From assembly GCF_001303895.1 (NCBI RefSeq), contig NZ_LJSD01000051.1, positions 186,001 through 250,000 of the forward strand: a stretch of 64,000 nt of DNA, read 5' to 3'. Of the stretch, positions 1-8,526 are shown in pieces (the stretch's first letter is position 1; each line of letters begins with the position of its first letter). The position numbers were made by a program, and so were the translations under genes. The DNA comes from Mesorhizobium sp. 1M-11. Its GTDB lineage: Bacteria; Pseudomonadota; Alphaproteobacteria; Rhizobiales; Rhizobiaceae. Below the pieces are notes generated by a model. It saw nothing but the letters and a program-made list of their open reading frames with translations, ran no database searches and was not told the DNA's origin.

Positions 1-944
1 CCATCCGCACCAATGGCGCCATCGGCGGCTCGACCAATGCCGTGGTGCATCTGCTGGCGCTGGCCGGCCGGGCCGGCATCGACCTGACGCTGGACGACTG
101 GGACCGGCTCGGCCGCGACGTGCCGACCATCGTCAACCTGATGCCGTCCGGCAAATATCTGATGGAGGAGTTCTTCTATGCCGGCGGGCTGCCGGTGGTG
201 CTGAAGCGGCTGGGCGAAGCCGGCATGCTGCACAAGGATACGCTGACGGTGTCGGGCGAGAGCGTCTGGGACGAGGTCAAGGATGTCCGCAACTGGAACG
301 AGGACGTCATCCTGCCGACCGAAAAGGCGCTGACGGCGGCGGGCGGCATTGCGGTGCTGAAAGGCAATCTGGCGCCCAGCGGCGCCGTGCTGAAACCGTC
401 GGCGGCATCGCCGGCGCTGATGGTGCACCGGGGCCGCGCCGTCGTCTTCGAGGATATCGACGACTATAAGCGCAAGATCAACGACCCCGACCTCGACGTC
501 GACGAGACCTGCGTCATGGTGCTGAAGAACTGCGGCCCGCGCGGTTATCCCGGCATGGCCGAGGTCGGCAATATGGGCCTGCCGCCCAAGGTGCTGAAGA
601 AGGGCATCACCGACATGGTGCGCATTTCCGACGCGCGCATGTCGGGCACCGCCTACGGCACGGTCGTGCTGCACACCAGCCCGGAGGCGGCGGCCGGCGG
701 TCCGCTGGCGATCGTGCGCGACGGCGATTTCATCGAGCTCGACGTGCCGAACCGCCGCCTGCATCTCGATGTGCCGGAAGAAGAGATCGCGGCGCGGCTG
801 GCGGCCTGGCAAAACCCGCCCACCCGCCCCGCCGGTGGCTACGGCATGCTCTACCACGACCATGTCACCGGCGCCGACACCGGCGCCGATTTCGACTTCC
901 TGCGCGGCTGCCGCGGCAACGCGGTGCCGAAGGATTCGCATTGA
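1..944 (+). CDS. IlvD/Edd-family sugar-acid dehydratase, C-terminal part
   Basis: The frame is open from the window edge (first full codon at base 3) and ends in TGA at 942-944; the N-terminal half, with the Fe-S ligands, lies outside. The first residues contain GAIGGSTNAV, the IlvD/Edd signature, and the end reads GCRGNAVPKDSH. The family dehydrates dihydroxy acids or sugar acids (2,3-elimination) using an Fe-S cluster. The overall wording of the C-terminal half resembles L-arabinonate/pentonate dehydratases more than IlvD of branched-chain synthesis; this is recognition, not proof. The sugar-acid and aldehyde-oxidising genes downstream fit a catabolic role. The exact substrate is not determined. 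Confidence 0.85.
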   Translation, partial: IRTNGAIGGSTNAVVHLLALAGRAGIDLTLDDWDRLGRDVPTIVNLMPSGKYLMEEFFYAGGLPVVLKRLGEAGMLHKDTLTVSGESVWDEVKDVRNWNEDVILPTEKALTAAGGIAVLKGNLAPSGAVLKPSAASPALMVHRGRAVVFEDIDDYKRKINDPDLDVDETCVMVLKNCGPRGYPGMAEVGNMGLPPKVLKKGITDMVRISDARMSGTAYGTVVLHTSPEAAAGGPLAIVRDGDFIELDVPNRRLHLDVPEEEIAARLAAWQNPPTRPAGGYGMLYHDHVTGADTGADFDFLRGCRGNAVPKDSH

Positions 945-983
945 GGTCGGGGGCCGAGTGCCGACGCTGGTGGCGCGCGCCCT

Positions 984-1280
984 TATCTCCCCCCTTGTGG
1001 GGGAGAAAGGATTTTCACGATCTTAGACGAGCACGCCCGCAGGGCGGCGCAGTCTAAGTCGTAGAAAATCCAAGAGAGGGGATCTTCAGCTGAGGGGTTG
1101 CACAGCTATCGCGAGACAGAGAGTGGCTTTCGAGAACAAGACGCTTGGAGAAGCAACTTGTCAGCGACGTGCCGGCATATCCCCTCTCTTGCGATTTCTA
1201 GCACTTAGCCTGCGCCGCCCTAACGGGCGTGCTCGTCTAAGATGCTGAAATCGCTTTCTCCCCCGCATGGGGGGAGATAG
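984..1280. repeat. MITE-like palindromic element, copy A
   Basis: A ~297 bp non-coding element with terminal inverted repeats of about 100 bp. The left end starts TATCTCCCCCC and carries CTTAGACGAGCACGCC; the right end carries the reverse complement of a near-identical sequence and finishes GGGGGGAGATA. Inside each arm lies AGAGAGGGGAT or its complement. A second full copy, in the opposite orientation, is at 37610-37892, and a tip-only remnant is at 12931-12955. There is no ORF for a transposase. The rest of this 552 bp gap (945-983 and 1281-1496) holds nothing recognisable. Confidence 0.8.
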
Positions 1281-1496
1281 GGCGCCGGCGCTTCTGGCGG
1301 CAATTTTCGACGTTCAGGACCATCGCAGGAATGGAACCGACAGGCAGGTCCAGGAAGAAGCGGACGCCATCGAAGAAGCCGACGGCATGCCAACTTTTCA
1401 CCACCCTGGCCTGATGGAATTGCGCTTGCCCGGATGGTCATAACGGGAAGACTCTTTATATAACTATCCTGAGCTTGCGATAGCCAAGGGGAGACG

Positions 1497-2357
1497 ATGC
1501 GTTACATACGTCCGCTTACAATCGAGGATGCCGTCGGCCAGTTGGTTGGCGCATCCGGTACAGCCGCCATCCTGGCGGGAGGCAGCGATCTGCTGGTGAG
1601 GATGAAAGGCGGGTTCGTCGAACCCGACCTGATCATCGACATCAAGGCGATCGACGCTTTGAGCGAAATCAGGGAAACAGCGGAAGGCTTCTCGATCGGC
1701 GCTGCCGTGCCCTGCGCGGTGCTGGGCGAGAACAAGGCGCTCAGACAAGCATGGCCGGGCGTCGTCGAAGCGGCGAAGCTGATCGGCTCCAAGCAGGTGC
1801 AGGGACGCTGCACCATCGTCGGCAATCTCTGCAACGCTTCGCCCGCCGCCGATTCGGTGCCGGCTATGGTAGCCGCCGGCGCGAAGGCCGTGGTGGCCGG
1901 TCCGTCGGGCAAGCGCACCATTGCGGTCGAAAGCGTGCCAACCGCGCCGGGCCGGACCTCGCTCGCCAAGGGCGAGATCATCGAGGCGATCCTGCTCGAC
2001 AAGCGCGAACCGCGTGCGGGCGATGCCTATCTGCGTTTCATTCCGCGCACCGAAATGGACATCGCGGTGGTCAGCGCCGGGGTGAACCTGACGCTCGACG
2101 AAGCGGGTGTCGTCAAGACGGCGCGTGTGGCGCTGGGCGCTGCCGCCCCCACCGTGCTCCTGGTCGAGGAAGCCGCCGAGGTGCTGGTCGGCTCCAGACT
2201 GGACGAGGCGACGCTGGAAAGGCTCGCCAAGGTCTGCGCGGGGGCCTGCCGCCCCATCGACGACAAGCGCGGCACCATCGAGTTCAGACGAAAAGTCGCG
2301 GGCGTGCTGGCCGGACGGGCCGCCACCACCGCTTACGAACGTGCAGGAGGCAAGTGA
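1497..2357 (+). CDS. Molybdenum hydroxylase FAD subunit (CoxM/XdhB-like)
   Basis: 286 aa, normal length for the medium subunit of xanthine-dehydrogenase-family enzymes. AGGSDLL at about residues 27-33 and TIVGNLCNASPAAD at about 105-118 are the two FAD-binding signatures of this family; the C-terminal CO-dehydrogenase flavoprotein domain follows. The subunit passes electrons from the 2Fe-2S subunit to FAD and then to an acceptor. The ATG at 1497 follows AAGGGGAG. Its TGA overlaps the next ATG by one base (TGATG), so translation is coupled. Gene order M-S-L is that of coxMSL-type operons. Substrate unknown. Confidence 0.92.
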   Translation: MRYIRPLTIEDAVGQLVGASGTAAILAGGSDLLVRMKGGFVEPDLIIDIKAIDALSEIRETAEGFSIGAAVPCAVLGENKALRQAWPGVVEAAKLIGSKQVQGRCTIVGNLCNASPAADSVPAMVAAGAKAVVAGPSGKRTIAVESVPTAPGRTSLAKGEIIEAILLDKREPRAGDAYLRFIPRTEMDIAVVSAGVNLTLDEAGVVKTARVALGAAAPTVLLVEEAAEVLVGSRLDEATLERLAKVCAGACRPIDDKRGTIEFRRKVAGVLAGRAATTAYERAGGK

Positions 2358-2830
2358 TGGCCGGCGTAGCGGTTTCAACGACAATCAACGGCGATCATGT
2401 CGAGTATCTCTGCCAGCCTGACGAGACCTTGCTGGAAGTGCTGCGCGACCGGCTCGGGCTGACCGGCGCCAAGGAAGGCTGCGGCACCGGCGACTGCGGC
2501 GCCTGCAGCGTCATCGTCGACGACCGGCTGGTCTGCTCGTGCCTGGTGCTGGGCGCCGAGGCGGAAGGGCGGCAGGTCGAAACCATCGAAGGCATGGCGC
2601 ATGGCGAGAAACTGCATCCGCTGCAGCAGAAATTCCTGGAGCATGCCGCCCTGCAATGCGGCATCTGCACGCCGGGCTTCCTGATCGCGGCCAAGGACCT
2701 TCTGGCCAAGAACCCCGACCCGACCGAGGAGGAGATCCGCTTCGGGCTGGCCGGGAACCTGTGCCGCTGCACCGGCTATGACAAGATCGTGCGCGCCGTC
2801 CAGGACGCCGCCGGCGTGATGAGAGGCTGA
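2357..2830 (+). CDS. Molybdenum hydroxylase 2Fe-2S subunit (CoxS-like)
   Basis: 157 aa. The N-terminal plant-type ferredoxin domain has the cluster ligands in GCGTGDCGACS plus a later Cys in LVCSC (residues about 42-62). The C-terminal helical domain has the second cluster in CGICTPGF and CRCTGY (about 99-140). Both are complete. It wires the molybdenum site in the large subunit to FAD in the medium subunit. The start codon overlaps the stop of the upstream gene and the next gene begins 4 bp after its stop, so the three form one tight operon. Confidence 0.95.
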   Translation: MAGVAVSTTINGDHVEYLCQPDETLLEVLRDRLGLTGAKEGCGTGDCGACSVIVDDRLVCSCLVLGAEAEGRQVETIEGMAHGEKLHPLQQKFLEHAALQCGICTPGFLIAAKDLLAKNPDPTEEEIRFGLAGNLCRCTGYDKIVRAVQDAAGVMRG

Positions 2831-2834
2831 GACG

Positions 2835-5108
2835 ATGAATTTCGATCCCCGTCTGACCAACCGCGATTTCACTTCCGTCGGCACGCGCCCCATCCGTCCC
2901 GACGGCATCGACAAGGTGACAGGCCGCGCCCGCTACGGCGCCGACTTCAACATGGCCGGGCAGCTGGTGGGGCGCGTGCTGCGCAGCCCCCATGCGCACG
3001 CCGTCATCCGCAAGATCGACACCTCGAAGGCCGAAGCCCTTCCCGGCGTAAAGGCGGTGATCACGGCGGCCGACCTGCCGGACCTCACCAATGGCGACAG
3101 CGCCCTCTACGACATCCTCGACAACTGCATGGCGCGCAAGAAGGCGCTCTATGACGGCCATGCCGTGGCGGCGGTGGCGGCGATCGACGCCCGCACGGCG
3201 AGGCAGGCGCTGAAGCTGATCGAAATCGACTATGAGGTGCTGCCGCATGTCACCGATGTCGACGAGGCCTTCAAGCACACCGCACCGCTGATCAACGAGG
3301 CCATCTTCACCGAGGGTCTCGAGGAAAAGCCGGTCAAGCCGTCCAACGTCCACAAGCGCACGCAATACGGCCATGGCGACATCCACAAGGGTTTCGCCGA
3401 GGCCGATTTCGTCATCGAACGCTCCTTCAGGACCGAACAGACGCACCAGGGCTATATCGAGCCGCATGCCTGCGTGGCGAGCGTCAGCGCCGACGGCACG
3501 GCGGAGCTGTGGGTCTGCACGCAGGGCCATTTCGTCTACCGCCAGCACTGCGCGCAACTGCTCGGTATGGAAGCCTCGAAGCTGCGCGTCACCTCCTCGG
3601 AGATCGGCGGCGGTTTCGGCGGCAAGACCCATGTCTGGGCCGAGCCGGTTGCGCTCGCGCTGTCGCGCAAGGCCGGCCGGCCGGTGAAGCTGGTGATGAC
3701 GCGTGACGAGGTGTTCCGCGCGTCCGGCCCGACCAGCGCCACCTCCATCGACGTCCGTATCGGCGCCAAGAAGGACGGCACCATCACCGCCGCGGAAGCG
3801 ACGCTGCGCTACAGCTGCGGTCCCTATGCCGGCATGTGGGCCGAAGTCGGCGCCATGACGGCGTTTGCCTGCTACAAGCTCGATAACGTCAGGACGGTCG
3901 GCTTCGAAGTGCTGGTGAACCGGCCGAAGACCGCGGCCTATCGCGCGCCGTCGGCGCCGATGGCCGCCTTCGCGGTGGAAAGCACCATCGACGAGCTGGC
4001 CGGGAAGGTCGGCATGGATGCGGTCGACTTCCGCATCAAGAACGCGGCGCAGGAAGGCACACGCGCTTCCTACGGTCCGGTCTATGGCCCGATCGGCATC
4101 GGCCCGACGCTGGAGGCGGTGAAGAACCATCCGCACATGAAGGCGCCGCTCAAGCAAAACCAGGGCCGCGGCATGGCCTGCGGCTTCTGGTTCAACTTCG
4201 GCGGCCAGACCTGCGTCGACCTCAACATCGGCATGGACGGCTCGATCTCGCTGGCCGTCGGCACCGTGGATGTCGGCGGTTCGCGCGCCTCGCTGTCGCT
4301 GGTGGCGGCGGAAGAGCTCGGCATCGACTATTCCCAGGTCAAGGCCATCGTCGCCGACACGTCCAGCCTCGGCTACAACGACATGACCGACGGCAGCCGC
4401 GGCACCTTCTCCTCTTCCATGGCGACGATCTCGGCTGCCCGCAACGCCATCAGGATCCTGCGCGAACGCGCCGCGCAGATGTGGGACATCCCCGTCGACG
4501 ACGTCGTCTGGGAAAAGGGCCATGCGCTTGCCAGGGGCGAGAAATACGGCAACCTGTCGCCGCTTTCGCTGAAGGAGATCGCCGCCCAGTCCGGCACGAC
4601 CGGCGGACCGATCGCCGGCCACAGCGAGCTGGTCGCCGACGGCGCCGGCGTCTCCTTCGCCACCCATATCTGCGACATCGAGGTCGACCCCGAGACCGGC
4701 TCGACCCGGGTGCTGCGCTACACGGTGGTACAGGATGCCGGCAAGGCGGTGCACCCGACCTATGTCGAAGGCCAGTACCAGGGCGGCGCGGCGCAGGGCA
4801 TCGGCTGGGCGCTCAACGAGGAATACATCTACGGCAAGGACGGGCGGCTGCAGAATGCCGGCTTCCTCGATTATCGCATCCCGGTCTGCTCGGACCTGCC
4901 GATGATCGACACGCAGATCCTCGAGATCCCCAACCCGAACCACCCCTATGGCGTGCGTGGCGTCGGCGAGACCTCGATCGTGCCGCCGCTGGCGGCGATC
5001 GCCAACGCGGTGTCGAACGCGGTCGGCGTGCGCATGACGCACATCCCGATGTCGCCGCCGCGCATCCTGGCGGCGCTCGAGGCTAGCGCATCGGCCCACG
5101 ATGCGTAG
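2835..5108 (+). CDS. Molybdenum hydroxylase large subunit (xanthine dehydrogenase family)
   Basis: 757 aa, full length for the Mo-cofactor subunit. IGGGFGGKTH (about residue 256) is the first cofactor-binding motif, and GVGETSIVPP near residue 710 carries the conserved catalytic Glu. The active-site loop reads AYRAPSAP, whereas form I CO dehydrogenase has a CSFR loop and form II AYRGAGR, so this is not a true CO dehydrogenase. An aldehyde, purine or N-heterocycle is the likely kind of substrate, hydroxylated with water as oxygen source. It is the last enzyme subunit of the operon and is followed by a MoaD-like gene. Confidence 0.92.
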   Translation: MNFDPRLTNRDFTSVGTRPIRPDGIDKVTGRARYGADFNMAGQLVGRVLRSPHAHAVIRKIDTSKAEALPGVKAVITAADLPDLTNGDSALYDILDNCMARKKALYDGHAVAAVAAIDARTARQALKLIEIDYEVLPHVTDVDEAFKHTAPLINEAIFTEGLEEKPVKPSNVHKRTQYGHGDIHKGFAEADFVIERSFRTEQTHQGYIEPHACVASVSADGTAELWVCTQGHFVYRQHCAQLLGMEASKLRVTSSEIGGGFGGKTHVWAEPVALALSRKAGRPVKLVMTRDEVFRASGPTSATSIDVRIGAKKDGTITAAEATLRYSCGPYAGMWAEVGAMTAFACYKLDNVRTVGFEVLVNRPKTAAYRAPSAPMAAFAVESTIDELAGKVGMDAVDFRIKNAAQEGTRASYGPVYGPIGIGPTLEAVKNHPHMKAPLKQNQGRGMACGFWFNFGGQTCVDLNIGMDGSISLAVGTVDVGGSRASLSLVAAEELGIDYSQVKAIVADTSSLGYNDMTDGSRGTFSSSMATISAARNAIRILRERAAQMWDIPVDDVVWEKGHALARGEKYGNLSPLSLKEIAAQSGTTGGPIAGHSELVADGAGVSFATHICDIEVDPETGSTRVLRYTVVQDAGKAVHPTYVEGQYQGGAAQGIGWALNEEYIYGKDGRLQNAGFLDYRIPVCSDLPMIDTQILEIPNPNHPYGVRGVGETSIVPPLAAIANAVSNAVGVRMTHIPMSPPRILAALEASASAHDA

Positions 5109-5120
5109 ATTCAACGTGAT

Positions 5121-5160
5121 AGAGCGTCCTTTGCGCGTCCGAACGGACGCGCGGCGCTCT
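5121..5160. repeat. Palindromic intergenic hairpin (AGAGCG...CGCTCT type)
   Basis: Outer arms AGAGCG and CGCTCT enclose a strong inner stem GCGCGTCC-GAAC-GGACGCGC (5133-5152). There is no T-run, so it is not a typical intrinsic terminator. It belongs by shape to the same short palindrome family as 22641-22669 and may stabilise the 3' end of the upstream mRNA. Confidence 0.6.
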
Positions 5161-5174
5161 AAACGGGGCGGCTG

Positions 5175-5420
5175 ATGGTCGCCGTCACGCTCTGGGGATC
5201 GCTCGCCGCTGTCGCCGGAGGCAAGGACAAGCTCGACATCGAAGCCAAGGACATCAGGGAACTGTTCAGGAAACTCGCTGAACAGTATCCCGGCTTCGAG
5301 CCGTTCATCGACCGCGGCATCGCGGTCGCCATCGACGGCACCATCTACCGCGACACCTGGTCGAAGAAGCTGCCGGAAGGCGCCGAGATCTTCCTGCTGC
5401 CGCGGCTGGCGGGAGGGTAG
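5175..5420 (+). CDS. MoaD/ThiS-like sulfur carrier protein
   Basis: 81 aa with a ubiquitin-like pattern (short beta strands, a helix at DIRELFRKLAEQYPGF) and a C-terminal LAGG. A terminal di-glycine is the part of MoaD/ThiS proteins that is adenylated and thiocarboxylated to carry sulfur. It lies 66 bp behind the molybdenum hydroxylase, same strand, separated by a hairpin. It could supply sulfur for molybdopterin or for the sulfido ligand of this particular enzyme; that link is inferred from position. No MoeB- or MoaE-like partner is in the window. Confidence 0.75.
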   Translation: MVAVTLWGSLAAVAGGKDKLDIEAKDIRELFRKLAEQYPGFEPFIDRGIAVAIDGTIYRDTWSKKLPEGAEIFLLPRLAGG

Positions 5421-5438
5421 CGGCGCTTCGGTGCGATC

Positions 5439-5807
5439 GTGATGTGCTCCGGACACAAGCCCACGATCAGTTCGTGGCTGGCCTGCAAGGCGCGCCCGAC
5501 GGCGATCCTGCTGATCAACGAGGCGCTGGCGACCGGGCTCTATCGCGGGCTGAACGAGGCAGGCCTGATGCCTGGACGTGACATCGCGGTCATCGGACGG
5601 CGAAGCCCGCACTCGCATTTTCTTTCGCCGCGGCTGTCGGTCTATGACCTGTCGCTGCGGGACCTGGGCATCGCCCTTGCCGAAACCCTGCTGGCCACGA
5701 TGCCAGCCTATGCCGGCACCTATGGCGAGCGCCCTGCCCGCATGCTGTGGCCGATGACATTCGCGCCCGGAGAAAGCGATGCCGAAGGTCCGGGCGACAG
5801 GCGCTAG
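5439..5807 (+). pseudogene. LacI-family regulator remnant (C-terminal effector domain only)
   Basis: About 122 codons match the last third of LacI-type repressors: RPTAILLINEALATGLYRGL, then MPGRDIAVIG, then the LSPRLSVYDLSLRDLG region. The helix-turn-helix and most of the periplasmic-binding-like core are absent, and no continuation is found in the other upstream frames, which are occupied by the MoaD-like gene. The apparent ATG (GTGATG context) has no good ribosome-binding site. It is best read as a decayed regulator, perhaps once controlling the adjacent catabolic operon. Confidence 0.7.
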
Positions 5808-5930
5808 AGCGGAAGCTCTTTTCCGCATCATTTTGTATTAATGGTCAAAGATGCGGAATTCTGTTACTTTTCAGGGCAGATACGCCGACTGGGCATGTCC
5901 GCGTGTCTCCGCTGGGGGCGGCCAGGTAAA

Positions 5931-7073
5931 ATGGGTGTTGTTCCAGGAAGACCAATCCGCGGATCGCTTGCGATACAACCTGCGATTGTTTCCGACATCT
6001 ACGATGCCGCACTCGATCCGGAGGGACTACAGGGGCTGACCGCAATCGTGATGGCGGTCGGCGAAGGAAGCAGCGCAGCCCTGGGCATCCTGCACGGAAA
6101 TGCCTTCGCGGAGGCGGCCATCTGCAATCTCCCGGACAAGGCGCTGCAGGACTATGCCGCCTATTATCGCCACATCAATCCCTGCATTCCCCTCGCGATG
6201 GCGCGCCACCCCAACAGCATCTCCCGCTTCACGGATCTCATGCCGGAGACCGACCTGGAGAGAACGGAGTTCCATACGGACTTCCTGCGGGTGCATGACA
6301 CCGTTCGCGCCATGGGTGTCCCGGCGGTTCCGGTCGGCCCCGGGGTGCTGCTGCAATTCAGTGTTCACCGCCCACGGGGGAGCACGGATTTCAGCGATGA
6401 CGATGTCGCCCGGCTGCAGGACCTGGCGCCCCATCTGCAGAGAGCGATGCAGTTGCGCCGGAGATTGGACCTGGGCCTTCATCTCAATGCCGGGCTCGCG
6501 GCCCTGGAAACCCTGGCTTTCGGTTGCGTGATCTGCGACGGCGCCGGCCATGTCCTGTTTGCGAACCGCGCGGCCGAGGCGCTGGAAGCGAGCGGCATCG
6601 TGACGCTGGCCTCGCGACAAGGCCTGCGGGCGCGCAACGCGGGCCAATCCCGGCAACTCGCCGCCTCGATCGGCCAAACCGCAGCCGGCGGGAGCGGCGA
6701 CGCCCTCATCCTGACCACCAGGGACGGCATACGGGTGTTCGTGCTGACGACGCCCTTGCCGATGCGTCTCGGCGGCCAGCCGGGGCGTGTGCTCGTCACC
6801 CTCAGGTCGGAAAACACCTCAACGACGCTCGACGCCGCGGCCCTGCAGCAATTGTTTGTGCTGACGACGGCGGAAGCGCGGCTGGCGCTGGCTCTCGCGG
6901 CCGGCCATTCGCTGGCCGAGTTCGCCGCCCAGCATCGGGTTTCGGACAACACGCTGCGCACGCAGATCGCCAGCATCCTGCACAAGACAGGCACCGAGAA
7001 CCAGCGCGAGCTGGTGCGCCTGCTCGGCCTTCTGCCGCCCGTCGGCAGGCCGCCGGGCGACAGAACCCGATAG
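5931..7073 (+). CDS. LuxR-type transcriptional regulator
   Basis: About 380 aa from the ATG at 5931 (an in-frame ATG at 5841 would add 30 unusual residues). The C-terminus holds a LuxR-like HTH: LTTAEARLALALAAGHS, then a helix-turn-helix at EFAAQHRVSDNTLRTQIASI, then the dimer helix. The ~300 residue N-terminal part has no domain I can name; it includes a PAS-like stretch around FGCVICDGAGHVLFANRAAE. Upstream lies a small hairpin GCGGAA/TTCCGC (5809-5826). It stands alone, with no obvious target. Confidence 0.8.
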   Translation: MGVVPGRPIRGSLAIQPAIVSDIYDAALDPEGLQGLTAIVMAVGEGSSAALGILHGNAFAEAAICNLPDKALQDYAAYYRHINPCIPLAMARHPNSISRFTDLMPETDLERTEFHTDFLRVHDTVRAMGVPAVPVGPGVLLQFSVHRPRGSTDFSDDDVARLQDLAPHLQRAMQLRRRLDLGLHLNAGLAALETLAFGCVICDGAGHVLFANRAAEALEASGIVTLASRQGLRARNAGQSRQLAASIGQTAAGGSGDALILTTRDGIRVFVLTTPLPMRLGGQPGRVLVTLRSENTSTTLDAAALQQLFVLTTAEARLALALAAGHSLAEFAAQHRVSDNTLRTQIASILHKTGTENQRELVRLLGLLPPVGRPPGDRTR

Positions 7074-7125
7074 GCGCGACTGTAGCGCTTCCGATTTTCA
7101 CGGAAAACACGGAAGCGCAGGCACA

Positions 7126-8526
7126 TCAGATCGCGCCGGCCATCAGCCCATAGAGCACGCCAAGCAACGAGCAGCCTGCCAGAACCCACAACATGCCGAG
7201 CCGGAAGCGGAAGACGGCCAGCAGCGCGACGATCGCCAAAGCCAGCGCGGCGAGGTTCACGCTGGCCAGGACCGGAATGTCGAGGGTGGCGCCGAAGCCG
7301 CGCACCTCCCGGACTTCGCCGAACAGCACATGCAGCGCGAACCAGACGGCGAGGTTCAGGATCACCCCGACCACGGCGGCGGTGATCGTCGCCAGCGCCG
7401 CCGACAGCGCCCGGTTCGAGCGCAGCGCCTCGATGTAGGGCGCGCCGAGGAAAATCCACAGGAAGCAGGGCGTGAACGTCACCCAGGTGGTGAGCAGGCC
7501 GCCAAGGGTACCGGCAAGCAAGGGAGACATGGTTCCCGGCGAACGGAACGCGCCCATGAAGCCGACGAACTGGGTGACCATGATCAGCGGCCCGGGCGTG
7601 GTCTCGGCCATGCCCAGCCCGTCCAGCATCTCGCCCGGTTTCAGCCAGCCATAGCTTTCGACCGCCTGCTGGGCGACATAGGCCAGCACGGCATAGGCGC
7701 CGCCGAAGGTGACGACCGCCATCTTGGAGAAGAAGACGGCGATCTGCGAAAAGACGTCTTGTGGCCCGTAAAGCAGCAGCAGGGCCGCTACCGGCGCCAG
7801 CCACAGCACCAGCAGGATCGCCGCCATCCTGAGCGACCATCTACCGGCATTGCGGGCATGTTCGGGAATGGCTTCGCCAAGCGCGGTGTCGGCATCGGCC
7901 ACCTTTCCCGCCTTGCCGTGTCCGCCGCTGGCCATGAAGGCGGCCCAGCCGGCGCGGCCGCCGATGTAACCGATCAACGCCGCCGCCAGCACGATCAGCG
8001 GGAACGGCAGGCGGAAGACGAAGATGGCGACGAAGGCGGCAGCGGCCAGCGCGACCATGACGGCGTTGCGCAGCGCCCGCCTGCCGATGCGCACGACGGC
8101 CTCCAGCACGATCGCCAGCACGGCGGCCTTGAGGCCGAAGAACAGCGACTGCACGATCCCGACAGTGCCGAAGATCGCGTAGATCCAGCTCAGCGCCATG
8201 ATGGCGACGAGGCCGGGCAGGACGAAGAGGATGCCGGCGACGAGGCCGCCTTTGGTCCTGTGCAGCAGCCAGCCGATATAGATAGCGAGCTGCTGTGCTT
8301 CCGGGCCGGGCAGAAGCATGCAGTAGTTCAGCGCATGCAGAAACCTTGTCTCGCCGATCCAGCGTTTTTCCTCGACCAGGATGCGGTGCATGACGGCGAT
8401 CTGCCCGGCCGGACCGCCGAAGCTCAGCGCGGCGATCCTGGCCCAGACCTTGACCGCCTCGGCGAAGCTTATGCCGTGCGCGGCGGGACGGTGCGGCGCC
8501 GGTGCGTCGGAAGCGGCGACGGTCAT
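7126..8526 (-). CDS. chrA: Chromate efflux transporter ChrA
   Basis: 466 aa, a bidomain ChrA of usual length, with about ten to twelve hydrophobic segments. Each half carries the family motif: ALSFGGPAGQIAVMHRI plus EEKRW in the N-half and VVTFGGAYAVLAYVAQQAV plus YGWL in the C-half, with PGPxA/PGPLI loops (LLPGPEAQQLA, TTPGPLIMVTQF). The family expels chromate (a sulfate analogue) from the cytoplasm. The ATG at 8526 overlaps the stop of the upstream ChrB-like gene by four bases (ATGA), so the two are translationally coupled. Confidence 0.92.
   Translation of the reverse strand: MTVAASDAPAPHRPAAHGISFAEAVKVWARIAALSFGGPAGQIAVMHRILVEEKRWIGETRFLHALNYCMLLPGPEAQQLAIYIGWLLHRTKGGLVAGILFVLPGLVAIMALSWIYAIFGTVGIVQSLFFGLKAAVLAIVLEAVVRIGRRALRNAVMVALAAAAFVAIFVFRLPFPLIVLAAALIGYIGGRAGWAAFMASGGHGKAGKVADADTALGEAIPEHARNAGRWSLRMAAILLVLWLAPVAALLLLYGPQDVFSQIAVFFSKMAVVTFGGAYAVLAYVAQQAVESYGWLKPGEMLDGLGMAETTPGPLIMVTQFVGFMGAFRSPGTMSPLLAGTLGGLLTTWVTFTPCFLWIFLGAPYIEALRSNRALSAALATITAAVVGVILNLAVWFALHVLFGEVREVRGFGATLDIPVLASVNLAALALAIVALLAVFRFRLGMLWVLAGCSLLGVLYGLMAGAI

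Noticed and set aside
984..1280. Element interpreted as an IS remnant or CRISPR
   Set aside because: No transposase frame, and there is no array of short spaced direct repeats; the structure is a single large palindrome.
2835..5108. Annotation as aerobic CO dehydrogenase (coxL)
   Set aside because: Active-site loop is AYRAPSAP, not the CO dehydrogenase loop.
5121..5160. Intrinsic terminator after the molybdenum hydroxylase
   Set aside because: Stem is strong but no T-run follows on either strand; kept only as a palindromic repeat.
2511..5831. A 1106-codon open frame on the minus strand
   Set aside because: It is antisense to the molybdenum hydroxylase genes, is rich in Arg/Ala/Gly/Asp/His without any motif, and arises from high GC at third positions.
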